Assembly (NCBI GenBank): GCA_043798355.1
Contig: JAZDOT010000013.1
Span: 1 to 41,450 of the forward strand
From: JAZDOT01 sp043798355
GTDB lineage: Bacteria; Patescibacteriota; Gracilibacteria; Peribacterales; Peribacteraceae
DNA length: 41,450 bases
Direction: 5' to 3'
The notes beneath the pieces are model-generated. The model did no database searches. It saw nothing but the letters and a program-made list of their open reading frames with translations, and was not told where the DNA came from. Positions 14,742 through 22,620 of this stretch are shown in pieces. Made by a program: the position numbers and the translations under genes. Numbering within the stretch: position 1 is the stretch's first letter; each line of letters opens with the position of its first letter.

Positions 14742-16505
14742 ATGCGTTCCCTGTCCTTCGTTGCGGCCGTCATCACCTCTTCCCTGATCACATCGGTCGG
14801 CGCTTCCCCCTACACGGATGCCGCGGCCCGCTACCGCGATCTGCCGTTCGATTCGCCCGCGACGACGGTCGCCATCAGTTATCTGACGCAGGAGGGCGTC
14901 ATCGGCGGGTATCCGGACAGAACATTCCATGCCGAGAGGGGAGTCAACCGCGCGGAATTCATGAAGGTGGCGCTCGGTGCCTATACCCGAGTGCACGAGA
15001 GCGCGTTTGGCGGATATGACTGGTACCGCGGCGGAACCTTCGATGCAGGACAACATTGTCTTCCCGATGTTTCATTGGATGATTGGTTCGGGATGTACGT
15101 GTGCGAAGGGAAATTCAGGGGATTTGTGAACGGGTTCCCCGACGGGCTGTTCCATCCGGATCGTCCGGTGAATTATGCCGAAGCGGTGAAGATCCTCGTC
15201 CTCGCGTTCGATCTCCCGCCGAGTGATCAGCCGGTTCATGAGTGGTACGACGGATTCATCCATATGGCACAGATGAACAGCCTGGAACTTTCAGGCAAGC
15301 AGCCGGGTGATGCCCTCACGCGCGGTGACACGGCCGCTCTCGCCGCACCTTTCCTCGCGTTCGGCTTGGGCGAACTCCCCGCTTTTCGCGCAGAAGAGAG
15401 TGGGAGCTCCTCATCTGCGTCTTCAGTCTCGTGCGATCCCTACGTCTGTCCCGACGGAACCATTCAACCGTCCTGCACTCCCGACGGTCATCAGATCATG
15501 TACTTCGCCGACCCCTGTCTTACCCACCAAGCTCGTTCTTCGTCCTCCTCTGCTTCTTCTGTTTCTTCTACTTCCTCTGTTTCCTTTGATCCCGACTCGG
15601 ATACATCGACTACGTCCAACATTTTTCTTCTGGGGACAACGTCACACGTCCTGGGTGCTGCGAAGATCTTCAGCAACAGTGAGCCGATCAATGTCACATC
15701 CTTCGAAGTGGATCTCGTAGCACAGGTTGCCTCCATCGAGGCGCTTCTCCTCTTCGATCACGATGGCAAATACCTCGGCCGGGCATCCTACGATTCCGGT
15801 ACGACCTACGTGCTCCCGCTCCGGACCGGCTCCGTCCAGATCCCGCATCGGGAGGACTCTACGTTCTATGCCCGCGCTGTCGTGAAGCGCCGCGACAGAG
15901 GCGGCGTGAGCGGCGAGACGTTCGCGATCAGCGCGATGCGCGTGAAGGGGGACGGTGCGTGGAGCACGCACGCGTACGAACAGGAATCCACCGACGATTT
16001 CAATGAGTTCCAGACCGCGCGGAGCGTCATCACGAGCATCACGAATGCCGGTGTTTCCTCGGAACCGCTGATGTCGGGGGTCAGTCAGGAGATCGGCGCC
16101 TTCCGGTTTGCGGGGACAGTCGGGGCGGGGGACGGCACGGCAAAACTCGAAGTGACGGATCTCACGTTCAGTGCGGCGCTCTCGGGCGGCATCGGCATCG
16201 AAAATGTTGAACTCGGCGCAGACGGTACCAATGACCGGGCGGATTGTTCGCTCTCGGCGAACGTCATCACCTGTATGTCCATTCCTGCATCGTTCGGCAC
16301 CCTCGAGAGCGGCCCGCGCACGCTCACGCTGTACGCCGACATCACCATTCCGTCGGATGCCACAAACGGCCGTCTCTCCGTTTCGCTGAATACGCCGGGT
16401 TCCCCTTCCTCAGCCGGATCGGTCACATGGACGGACGGCACCACCATCTTCGCATGGGTCCCGTTCGCCTTGCCGGTTGCGAGGGGGACAGCCTATGCGA
16501 TGTGA
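14742..16505 (+). CDS. S-layer homology (SLH) domain surface protein
   Basis: Secreted protein of about 587 residues. ATG 14742 gives a signal peptide (MRSLSFVAAVITSSLITSVGA) ahead of three SLH repeats; the first contains GVIGGYPDRTFHAERGVNRAEF and the second GFVNGFPDGLFHPDRPVNYAEA. SLH domains bind cell-wall polymers and hold proteins in the surface layer. A Ser-rich linker is split by a Cys-containing module (CPDGTIQPSC ... YFADPC). A C-terminal beta-rich region ends with GSVTWTDGTTIFAW ... ARGTAY, also seen in the SLH protein at 38792. Probably monocistronic. Confidence 0.88.
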   Translation: MRSLSFVAAVITSSLITSVGASPYTDAAARYRDLPFDSPATTVAISYLTQEGVIGGYPDRTFHAERGVNRAEFMKVALGAYTRVHESAFGGYDWYRGGTFDAGQHCLPDVSLDDWFGMYVCEGKFRGFVNGFPDGLFHPDRPVNYAEAVKILVLAFDLPPSDQPVHEWYDGFIHMAQMNSLELSGKQPGDALTRGDTAALAAPFLAFGLGELPAFRAEESGSSSSASSVSCDPYVCPDGTIQPSCTPDGHQIMYFADPCLTHQARSSSSSASSVSSTSSVSFDPDSDTSTTSNIFLLGTTSHVLGAAKIFSNSEPINVTSFEVDLVAQVASIEALLLFDHDGKYLGRASYDSGTTYVLPLRTGSVQIPHREDSTFYARAVVKRRDRGGVSGETFAISAMRVKGDGAWSTHAYEQESTDDFNEFQTARSVITSITNAGVSSEPLMSGVSQEIGAFRFAGTVGAGDGTAKLEVTDLTFSAALSGGIGIENVELGADGTNDRADCSLSANVITCMSIPASFGTLESGPRTLTLYADITIPSDATNGRLSVSLNTPGSPSSAGSVTWTDGTTIFAWVPFALPVARGTAYAM

Positions 16506-16541
16506 AAGAGTTTTGATGAGGCTGTTTGTTGGGCGCAAAAA

Positions 16542-16605
16542 AAGGGCAAAGAGGGGAAAGAGGGCAAAGTGAGAAAGGCAAAGAGGGCAAAGAAGGAAAA
16601 GAGGT
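16542..16605. repeat. AAAGAGGGC-type tandem tract
   Basis: AAAGGGCAAAGAGGGGAAAG-type units between the SLH gene and pcrA (convergent). The rest of the 206-base gap holds a GGCGAAGGGGG repeat fragment (about 16635-16661) and the tract at 16683-16711, but no gene. Confidence 0.8.
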
Positions 16606-16682
16606 AGCTCCTTTTCCTCTCCTGCCCCCCGGCCTGTCCCCCGAAGCCCTGGCGAAGGGGGAAGCTCGTAGAGCGGAGGGGG

Positions 16683-16711
16683 GTCGGTTTCCTCTTCCTC
16701 TTCGGCTTCCT
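16683..16711. repeat. Degenerate CGGTTTCCTC tract at the pcrA 3' end
   Basis: CGGTTTCCTC, TTCCTC, TTCGGCTTCCTC units that abut the pcrA stop codon. Related to the tract at 6504-6547. Confidence 0.65.
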
Positions 16712-19018
16712 CTATAGCAGCTTCAGCGGCGCGATACTCAAAACGAAGCTCTTCTTCTTCCCCGAGTCGAATGCGATTTCCACGATATCCCCCCTGCGCG
16801 CGAGAATCGTTCCTGCGCCGAAGACGGGGTGCCCTACGCGCGCGTGCTCTTCGAAGGCTTCCTGATTGGCGTCCTCCGTGCCGAGGGGGGCGTCCTGGTT
16901 GAATTCGATCGCGATATCGGAAGCTATTGTCTGCGAAGGGGTGGTCTCCCCCTGCGTGACTCTCTCGCTCCCGCGGCCGGAAGCCCAGGCGAATGCGCTC
17001 AGGAGATCGTCACTCCGTCGCTCGATGACGGCATCCGGCAGGTCGTCTAGGAAGCGGCTGGGCGCATTCTGCGCTACGTTTCCAAAGAGCATCCGCTGCC
17101 GCGCGAAGAGGAGCGTCAAATGCGTCTTCGCGCGCGTCATGCCGACGTACAGGAGGCGCCGTTCCTCCTCCAGTTGCTCGCGGTCGAAGAGGCTGCTCGC
17201 GTGCGGGAAGAGGCCATCCTCGCACCCGGCAATGGTGACGTGCTCGAATTCCAGCCCCTTGCAGAGGTGCAGCGTCATCAGCGTGAGGGCGTCGTCTTTC
17301 GCATCCTGCAAATTATCCACTTCCGAGACGAGGGCGACCTCTTCGAGGAAACTCACGAGGGATTCTCTCGGGGCTAATGCATCGTACTTGTGCATGACGG
17401 ACAGAAGCTCCTGAACGTTTTCCCACCTTCCGTCTCCTTCCTCCGTTCCATCCTTGAGCCACGTTGCCATACCGATCCGCTTCAGCAGTTTTTCCGCGAG
17501 CGCGCTCGCGGTTTCCGTTTCCGCGCAGGCACGCAGATCGCTCATGAGAGAAACGAAATCCGTGATGCGTTTCTGTGTTGCTTCGGGGAGATCCGAAATT
17601 CTTGCGACATCATGCAGACAATCCCAGAGCGGGAGTCCGTGCGCAGATCCGAACTCCTGGATTTTCCCGAGTGTTGTGAAGCCGATTTTGCGCGCGGGAA
17701 CGTTGATGATCCGTAAGAGCGAGAGCGTATCGAGGGGATTCAGGACGACGGCGAGGTAGGCGAGGATGTCTTTCACTTCGCTCCGTGCATAGAACTTCAC
17801 GCCGCCGACGATGCGGTAGGGGACGGCGAAGCGCATGCAGGTTTCCTCAAACAGGCGCGATTGGGCGTTCGTCCGGTAGAGGATGACTTGGTCGGAGAAT
17901 CTCACGCCTCCGGCGCGCAGGCGTTCGGCTTCCCGGACGGCTTCTTCCGCTTCCTTGCGTTCGTCAGCGACCTCGTGCACGAGGACCTTCGGGCCGGTTC
18001 TCCGCTCGGACCACATGGATTTCTCGGGACGGTTCGGATTGGCCGCGATGACCGTATCCGCGGCGGTGAGGATGAGCTGCGTGGAGCGGTAGTTCTGTTC
18101 CAGCTTGATGCGCCGGGCGGCGGGATAGTCGCGCTCGAACTCGAGGATGTTTCTCACATCGGCTCCGCGGAATGCGTAGATGGACTGGTCGGGGTCGCCG
18201 ATGACGCAGAGGTTCTTGTATTTCTGCGCGAGGAGCGTGATGAACAGGTACTGCGCGTGGTTCGTGTCCTGGTACTCGTCGACATGGAGGTACTGCCATG
18301 TTTCCTGGTAGCGGCTGAGGACGGCGGGAATTTCCGTAAAGAGCCGCACGGTCTCGAGGATGATGTCGTCGAAGTCGAGAGCGTTCGCTTCGGCGAGCAG
18401 TTTTTGGTAGTGCCGGTAGGCGCGGATAATCTTCTCCATGCGTTCGGTCGTCGCATCTTTCATCGCTTGCAGAGGAGAAACCGCTTCGCTTTTGAAGCGC
18501 CCGATGTAGGAGAGTGCGGCGCGCGGTTTCAGGGTGGATTCTTCGATGGCGAGTTCTTTGAGTACGTGTTTAATGAGGCGCTCCTGATCGTCCGCGTCGT
18601 AGATGACGAACGAGCGGTCGCGGCCCAGATGCTCGATGTCCCGCCGGAGGATCCTGGCGCAGATGGCATGGAACGTTCCCATCACGGGGAGCTTTGAGCT
18701 GTGAGCTTTGAGCTGTGAGCTCATGTCGAGGGGCGTAGTGGGTTCGAGGATGTGGAGAAGGTTTGCGACACGACTCTTCATCTCGCCGGCCGCCTTGTTC
18801 GTGAAGGTCACGGCGAGAATCTGCCACGATTTCACGCCGTCACGCATGAGACGTGCGATGCGGTGCGTGATGGCGCGGGTCTTGCCGCTGCCGGCTCCGG
18901 CGAGGATGAGGAGCGGTCCTTTCGTATGGGAAACGGCTTGCTTCTGCGGCTCATTGAGTCCCTCCATGATGAGATCCGTCTTCGGATGTTTGGCCGGTTT
19001 TTTTTGGGTTACAGGCAC
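16712..19018 (-). CDS. pcrA: UvrD/PcrA-type DNA helicase
   Basis: Superfamily 1A 3'-5' helicase for DNA repair and replication-conflict resolution. Q-motif GLNEPQKQAV (20-29), Walker A AGAGSGKT (40-47), motif Ia TFTNKAAGEM, motif II VDEYQDTN, motif III GDPDQSIYAFRGA, motif VI LLYVGMTRAK. The C-terminal ~45 residues (VGHPVFGAGTILARRGDIV) are the Tudor-like RNA-polymerase-binding domain of PcrA. Residues ~100-110 (SSQLKAHSSKL) come from a heptamer repeat tract at 18690-18722, in the loop between motifs Ia and Ib. The GTG start at 19018 is supported by TGT-TACCAT six bases upstream. Confidence 0.96.
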   Translation of the reverse strand: MPVTQKKPAKHPKTDLIMEGLNEPQKQAVSHTKGPLLILAGAGSGKTRAITHRIARLMRDGVKSWQILAVTFTNKAAGEMKSRVANLLHILEPTTPLDMSSQLKAHSSKLPVMGTFHAICARILRRDIEHLGRDRSFVIYDADDQERLIKHVLKELAIEESTLKPRAALSYIGRFKSEAVSPLQAMKDATTERMEKIIRAYRHYQKLLAEANALDFDDIILETVRLFTEIPAVLSRYQETWQYLHVDEYQDTNHAQYLFITLLAQKYKNLCVIGDPDQSIYAFRGADVRNILEFERDYPAARRIKLEQNYRSTQLILTAADTVIAANPNRPEKSMWSERRTGPKVLVHEVADERKEAEEAVREAERLRAGGVRFSDQVILYRTNAQSRLFEETCMRFAVPYRIVGGVKFYARSEVKDILAYLAVVLNPLDTLSLLRIINVPARKIGFTTLGKIQEFGSAHGLPLWDCLHDVARISDLPEATQKRITDFVSLMSDLRACAETETASALAEKLLKRIGMATWLKDGTEEGDGRWENVQELLSVMHKYDALAPRESLVSFLEEVALVSEVDNLQDAKDDALTLMTLHLCKGLEFEHVTIAGCEDGLFPHASSLFDREQLEEERRLLYVGMTRAKTHLTLLFARQRMLFGNVAQNAPSRFLDDLPDAVIERRSDDLLSAFAWASGRGSERVTQGETTPSQTIASDIAIEFNQDAPLGTEDANQEAFEEHARVGHPVFGAGTILARRGDIVEIAFDSGKKKSFVLSIAPLKLL
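18690..18722. repeat. Heptamer tract inside pcrA (GAGCTTT/GAGCTGT)
   Basis: Alternating GAGCTTT and GAGCTGT heptamers, about four units, in frame in pcrA. The same heptamer flanks the insertion in uvrA (28438-28500). Confidence 0.8.
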
Positions 19019-19024
19019 GGGGGC

Positions 19025-19033
19025 ATGGTAACA
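19025..19033 (-). promoter_or_regulatory. Candidate extended -10 of pcrA
   Basis: On the minus strand TGT-TACCAT, hexamer at 19025-19030, six bases before the GTG start. The transcript would begin at the start codon. Confidence 0.55.
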
Positions 19034-19062
19034 GAGGACACGAGGGGGTGCCCCAGAGATTT

Positions 19063-19356
19063 TCAGTTCTGAATTTTCTCCCCCTGTTGTGCTGTCCTGT
19101 CCGAGAAAATGCCGCGGAAGTCGTGGACGAGCTGTTCCAGCTTGAGGTCGATGTAGGCGAAAATCTCGTCGCGTGTTGTCTTCAACTCGGAATGAAGAGC
19201 AGCATTCGACGTCTGAAGATCACTCTTCGTCACGTAATTCATGGAGACGAGATCACTCTTCGTCGCATAATTCATGGCGATGAGATCGCTTTTTGTGAGG
19301 GGTGCAGCGGATGCAACTTGCGTGCGCCGGGTTCTCGGTTTCTTCTTGGCAGTCAT
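19063..19356 (-). CDS. Small coiled-coil protein with tandem TKSDL repeats
   Basis: A 97-residue protein from ATG 19356. A basic N-terminus (TAKKKPRTRR) is followed by three 11-residue repeats, TKSDLIAMNYA, TKSDLVSMNYV and TKSDLQTSNAA, encoded by a 33-base tandem repeat. A helical segment ends in LEQLVHDFRGIFSDRT. The repeats and heptad spacing suggest a coiled coil, as in small phage-tail or DUF1640-like proteins; function is not known. It begins 46 bases after the rmuC stop on the same strand and is probably co-transcribed. Confidence 0.6.
   Translation of the reverse strand: MTAKKKPRTRRTQVASAAPLTKSDLIAMNYATKSDLVSMNYVTKSDLQTSNAALHSELKTTRDEIFAYIDLKLEQLVHDFRGIFSDRTAQQGEKIQN
19217..19300. repeat. 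33-bp tandem repeat within the coiled-coil gene
   Basis: Two near-identical 33-base units at 19217-19249 and 19250-19282 (start AGATCACTCTTCGTC), with a shorter third from 19283. The period is a multiple of three and keeps the reading frame. Confidence 0.85.
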
Positions 19357-19402
19357 GGTGGGGTGCGGAAGGTAGAGGAAGGAGCAAAAAGAAGGAAGTG
19401 AT

Positions 19403-20524
19403 TCAGCTTGCCCGGGCGGCATTTTTCGCCGCAATCGCCTCGAAGGTCGTCTCGATGTGTGCGGTGGGTTTGTCGAGGGGAAGTGCCTCGACCGTTCCCC
19501 CGACCCTCCCTTCCGTGAGTTTGAGGACGTCTCGGTCGATCTTTCCGAATTCCTTGTATGCTTCGTTGTACATATTCACAGTCGTTCCCAAGTTATTCCC
19601 GAGTTTCTGCATGTACGTTTCGTAACTGCCTACGTGTCGGCCAAGATTCTCCACGAGTTTCAAAATATCGCGCACGGATTCCTGCATTTTGAACGCTTTG
19701 AGTCCCTGGAGCACAGTCTGCAGGTAGGCAAAGAACGTAGCGGGCGAGGCGATCACCACGCGCTTGCCGAAAGCATATTCCATGAGGGTCGCTTTATTGA
19801 TGTCGATGGTACCGACCTTCTGCACAAGAAGGTCATAGAAGATGCCCTCTGCGGGCAGGAACATGAATGCGAAGTCCGCAGTATTCTCCCCCGGGCGGAT
19901 GTACTTCGCCGTTTCGTCGATACGCTTCTTCAAATCTTCCTTGAACCCCTTCTCCAATCTCTCGTGTTCCGCACCCTCCGGGAGCTTGAGGAGTTCCTGG
20001 TATTTCGCGGAGGAAAACTTCGCGTCAATGGGGATGATCGTATCCTGGAAGAAGACGACGGCATCCACAATCTCGCCATTCTTGAATTTGTACTGCATTT
20101 GATACTGGGTGGGGGAGAGCACATGGCCGAGGAGCGTCTCCAACCAGTATTCGCTCAAAAGGCCCTTTCCCTTCGGTTGCTTAAGGATACTCTCCAAATC
20201 CTTGAGTTGTTCGGAGAAGCCAAGTACTTGCTTATTCGTTGCATCCAACTTGGTGAGCTTCTCGGTGACTTCGCGGATAATGGCTGCTCCTTGCCTTGTT
20301 GAATCGCGCACATTTTCGTTCACAAGTTTGGAGACGTGGTCCAGACGCTGTTGCAAGTGTTCGCGGTCCTTGAGGCGCTCTTCCTGAAGATCCTTTTGGA
20401 GATTCTCTACCATATGCCGCAGCGTTGCGTCTTCTCCCGTGTCGGCAGTGAATGACTTCCATGCCACAATGCCGAGGAGTGCAATGCAGACAATAACGCC
20501 GATAAAAATGAGGGAAGTCAGCAT
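19403..20524 (-). CDS. rmuC: DNA recombination protein RmuC
   Basis: A 373-residue RmuC family protein: an N-terminal membrane anchor (residues 3-22), a coiled coil (about 35-115), and a PD-(D/E)XK-like RmuC domain with LSEYWLETLLGHVLSP, IPIDAKFSSAKYQELL and the ASPATFFAYLQTV motif. It limits recombination at DNA inversions and is thought to be a nuclease. The length is normal. TGC-TAAGAT (hexamer 20531-20536) sits exactly six bases before the ATG, pointing to a leaderless mRNA shared with the small coiled-coil gene downstream. Confidence 0.93.
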   Translation of the reverse strand: MLTSLIFIGVIVCIALLGIVAWKSFTADTGEDATLRHMVENLQKDLQEERLKDREHLQQRLDHVSKLVNENVRDSTRQGAAIIREVTEKLTKLDATNKQVLGFSEQLKDLESILKQPKGKGLLSEYWLETLLGHVLSPTQYQMQYKFKNGEIVDAVVFFQDTIIPIDAKFSSAKYQELLKLPEGAEHERLEKGFKEDLKKRIDETAKYIRPGENTADFAFMFLPAEGIFYDLLVQKVGTIDINKATLMEYAFGKRVVIASPATFFAYLQTVLQGLKAFKMQESVRDILKLVENLGRHVGSYETYMQKLGNNLGTTVNMYNEAYKEFGKIDRDVLKLTEGRVGGTVEALPLDKPTAHIETTFEAIAAKNAARAS

Positions 20525-20530
20525 GTTGGC

Positions 20531-20539
20531 ATCTTAGCA
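20531..20539 (-). promoter_or_regulatory. Candidate extended -10 of rmuC
   Basis: Minus-strand TGC-TAAGAT; the hexamer at 20531-20536 ends six bases before the ATG at 20524. Confidence 0.6.
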
Positions 20540-20667
20540 TGAGGTGGACGTGTGTCCACTTCTTCGCGGAACAGGTTTTTCCTGCGAAGCTCGAAGAGAC
20601 GAAGAAAAAGCCAAAATGCTTGATTTTTAATTCTCACAGATCTACCCTGCAGCACTGTCCTCGCTCT

Positions 20668-20687
20668 CCGGATGGTTGATCCTCCGG
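20668..20687 (+). promoter_or_regulatory. Hairpin in the rpsO leader
   Basis: CCGG...CCGG arms with inner GG/CC pairs, 46 bases before the rpsO start. S15 often binds its own leader to control translation, so a regulatory role is possible, but nothing in the sequence proves it. Confidence 0.3.
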
Positions 20688-20732
20688 TGGGCGCGGCGAG
20701 AACGTTTTTGTCTGCGTCCCCACATCACTCCT

Positions 20733-21002
20733 ATGGCACTCAAACGACCGCAGAAAAAGAAGCTCATTGCCAAGTATCGCACACACGACAAGGATACCGG
20801 TTCCCCGCAGGTGCAGATTGCCATTCTCACGAAGGAGATCGCGCTCCTGTCCAAGCATTTGCAGGAGCATAAGAAAGACCAGTCTGCGCGCCGTGGACTC
20901 CTTGGCATGGTGGCGCACCGCCGCAAGCTCCTGAGTTACCTCAAGATGAACAAGCCCGAAGAGTATCAGGAGGTTTTGGAGGAGCAGAAGTTGAAGAAAT
21001 AG
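20733..21002 (+). CDS. rpsO: 30S ribosomal protein S15
   Basis: An 89-residue S15, the normal length. It carries the conserved DTGSPQVQIAILTKEI and LSKHLQEHKKDQSARRGLL segments that bind the central-domain three-way junction of 16S rRNA, and HRRKLLSYL. ATG 20733 is chosen because it gives the standard MALKRPQKKKLI start; the frame is open upstream to 20676. No Shine-Dalgarno is visible (CACATCACTCCT precedes the ATG). Confidence 0.97.
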   Translation: MALKRPQKKKLIAKYRTHDKDTGSPQVQIAILTKEIALLSKHLQEHKKDQSARRGLLGMVAHRRKLLSYLKMNKPEEYQEVLEEQKLKK

Positions 21003-21037
21003 GGATGAGAGGTTAGGGATTGGAATATTGGTGTGAA

Positions 21038-21075
21038 GGACAGAGGACTTAGGACGAAGGACTAAGGACAAAGGG
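21038..21075. repeat. GGACTAA-type heptamer tract
   Basis: GGACAGA, GGACTTA, GGACGAA, GGACTAA and GGACAAA units in a row between rpsO and the TrpR-like gene. The same family occurs at 21382-21413 and 35322-35407. Confidence 0.85.
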
Positions 21076-21085
21076 AGACCAGAGG

Positions 21086-21105
21086 TGCTATACTCCCGGG
21101 AGTAT
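21086..21105 (+). promoter_or_regulatory. Extended -10 with a 16-bp perfect palindrome (candidate operator)
   Basis: TGC-TATACT (hexamer 21089-21094) overlaps the palindrome ATACTCCCGGGAGTAT at 21090-21105, which runs into the ATG at 21104. A repressor bound here would block both polymerase and start codon. The gene itself encodes a TrpR-like repressor, so autoregulation is a natural reading. Confidence 0.6.
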
Positions 21106-21403
21106 GACGATTCCCCGAGCACACCTGAAAGATCTCCATAGGCTGTTCGCTTCAATCAAAAGCGAGAAGGAGGCGGAGCTTCTTCTTCATGATATTCTGA
21201 CGCCGCAGGAGTTGGCTTCCGTGGCGGAGCGCTGGCAACTCATTCAGGAATTGGCGAAAGGGACTCCGCAGCGCACGATTGCGAAGAAGCTGAAGATCTC
21301 CATCAGCAAGATCACGCGGGGGTCGAGGATGCTCACGTCCGGGGGCGGGGGATTCCGGTTGTTTTTAGGAAAGGCGGGGAAAGGACGAAGGACGAAGGAT
21401 TAA
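21104..21403 (+). CDS. TrpR-like (YerC/YecD family) transcriptional repressor
   Basis: A 99-residue protein of the Trp repressor superfamily (PF01371). It contains LTPQELASVAERWQLIQEL and the HTH QRTIAKKLKISISKITRGSR, typical of YerC/YecD proteins. It probably binds palindromic DNA as a dimer; the ligand is unknown and no trp genes are nearby. The last residues (GKAGKGRRTKD) are encoded by a GGACGAA heptamer tract, so the stop codon lies in the repeat. The ATG lies in a palindromic operator-like sequence. Confidence 0.88.
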   Translation: MTIPRAHLKDLHRLFASIKSEKEAELLLHDILTPQELASVAERWQLIQELAKGTPQRTIAKKLKISISKITRGSRMLTSGGGGFRLFLGKAGKGRRTKD

Positions 21404-21413
21404 GGACGAAGGG
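21382..21413. repeat. GGACGAA-type heptamer tract at the TrpR-like gene end
   Basis: AGGACGA, AGGACGA, AGGATTA and AGGACGA units overlapping the stop codon at 21401-21403. It therefore supplies the C-terminal residues. Confidence 0.8.
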
Positions 21414-21431
21414 GCGTTCTATGGGTGTTTT

Positions 21432-21455
21432 GCTGCTCCTGCAGCCGTTTTTTTT
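21432..21455 (+). terminator. Rho-independent terminator after the TrpR-like gene
   Basis: GCTGC (21432-21436), loop TCCT, GCAGC (21441-21445), then eight T at 21448-21455. Confidence 0.75.
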
Positions 21456-21499
21456 GGATTTATCGATTTGCTCTTGCTTTGAGGAGTGGGGGAGTGTAC

Positions 21500-21517
21500 T
21501 GTTGTAACGGTACAACA
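21500..21517 (+). promoter_or_regulatory. Perfect inverted repeat upstream of an orphan gene
   Basis: TGTTGTA-ACGG-TACAACA, seven-base arms, 13 bases before ATG 21531 and next to a TG-TACTGT -10-like sequence (21497-21502). It is placed like a repressor operator. Confidence 0.45.
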
Positions 21518-21530
21518 CTACCAACTTGCC

Positions 21531-21938
21531 ATGACTCGACGCCCGACGATTGAAGGCTATCCCACGGAGTACTGCGTACAGGCACCGGACCACGCGGTAG
21601 TAGACATGTTCGTCATGCTCGGCCAAGATGGATTGCATGTCCGCGACGAGCGATGCAGGGATCTGTCTTGGGTCGTGGATGCCGTTGCCGACTTTGTACG
21701 GGAACATTGTTCGGATGCCGTTGGCACCCTCGTTCGGGAATCTTTGCATGAGCTGAGCTTGCACGAAGATCGTGATGTCGATATCCGTACTGACGACTTC
21801 AGTGTTCTGGGTTCCATACGGCATGTGGCCTATGGGGAAATGGTACGTACGCTTTTGCGTGCGACACACCCGTACAGAGTTCCTCCGGGGCCCGCTGCCG
21901 AGGCGGTTGTCCCCGAGAGAACTTGCGCTGCTGCATAG
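21531..21938 (+). CDS. Hypothetical protein (strand assignment uncertain)
   Basis: An acidic, amphipathic protein of 135 residues: VVDMFVMLGQDGLHVRD, WVVDAVADFVREH and LVRESLHELSLHEDRDVDI. The inverted repeat and the terminator upstream support the plus strand. The minus strand also has a long open frame over the same bases (21333-22055), with a protein-like centre (TEVVSTDIDITIFVQAQL). I prefer plus because neighbours and control signals fit, but only one of the two is likely real. No family is recognised. Confidence 0.5.
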   Translation: MTRRPTIEGYPTEYCVQAPDHAVVDMFVMLGQDGLHVRDERCRDLSWVVDAVADFVREHCSDAVGTLVRESLHELSLHEDRDVDIRTDDFSVLGSIRHVAYGEMVRTLLRATHPYRVPPGPAAEAVVPERTCAAA

Positions 21939-22079
21939 GGACAACAAGGGGAAGATGCGTGCAGGAAAAACGAGGAGGGGGAAGGGGCAGGGGGATGAGG
22001 GAGTTTGCGTGATGAACGTCATATGCGCGAAGGAGAGGGCGAGAATGTGAGCCAAAGACGGTCTTTGCGATGTAGCCGA

Positions 22080-22568
22080 ATGCCAAATATTCTTTCTGGT
22101 TTAGTTGACCTTGCCCGGAAGAAAAGGGAAAATTGGGAGGTCAGTAGTATCTACTCTATGCATCCAGAGGGAACCACCATAGGCGGTCAGCAGGAACAGG
22201 AAGGGGAGTTCCCCGTTGTGCACGCTGATCCATCAGTGTTGCAACGGCATGTGCAGGCAGGAGAAGAAGAAGATGCTGAGCTATTTGAGGAAGCAGAGCG
22301 TGTGGATTTTTCTGAGGATTTTCTGTCACATCTATTGGACGAGTTTACAGTGAAGGCAAAGAATATCTTGGCACATGTTATCGAGAATAATGATGAGGAG
22401 CTCAGTCGCGTAGCTCTTGAGATAGCAACAAATGTATTGGAAATGGTGGATGCCGGACAGTTGGAAGCGGCAGTCGGGCTGCAACGCGTATGTCTCCTCG
22501 CGAGGGCACATTTCAAGAAACTGATGCAGGCGAAGCGTCGGAGGAGCCGTGTCTTGGCGACCGCATGA
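22080..22568 (+). CDS. Hypothetical acidic helical protein
   Basis: 162 residues from ATG 22080 (an ATG at 22158 is possible). The N-terminal third is low-complexity and acidic (QQEQEGEFPVV, GEEEDAELFEEAE). The C-terminal half is helical (VKAKNILAHVIENNDEELSRVALEI) and ends with basic KRRRSRV. It reads like a small intracellular helical-bundle protein; the function is not known. It lies 52 bases before the large orphan gene and may share its history. Confidence 0.6.
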   Translation: MPNILSGLVDLARKKRENWEVSSIYSMHPEGTTIGGQQEQEGEFPVVHADPSVLQRHVQAGEEEDAELFEEAERVDFSEDFLSHLLDEFTVKAKNILAHVIENNDEELSRVALEIATNVLEMVDAGQLEAAVGLQRVCLLARAHFKKLMQAKRRRSRVLATA

Positions 22569-22582
22569 TTCAGAGAAATTGG

Positions 22583-22610
22583 TTGCTTCATGGAATATAT
22601 TGCGTAAAAT
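22583..22610 (+). promoter_or_regulatory. Candidate promoter of the large orphan gene
   Basis: TTGCTT at 22583-22588 and TAAAAT at 22605-22610, spacing 16. The start codon TTG 22621 is ten bases after the -10. Confidence 0.45.
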
Positions 22611-22620
22611 GTAAAACCCT

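Noticed and set aside
19217..19300. CRISPR array
   Set aside because: Units are contiguous 33-base repeats without spacers and encode protein repeats. No other CRISPR-like array or cas gene is seen in the window.
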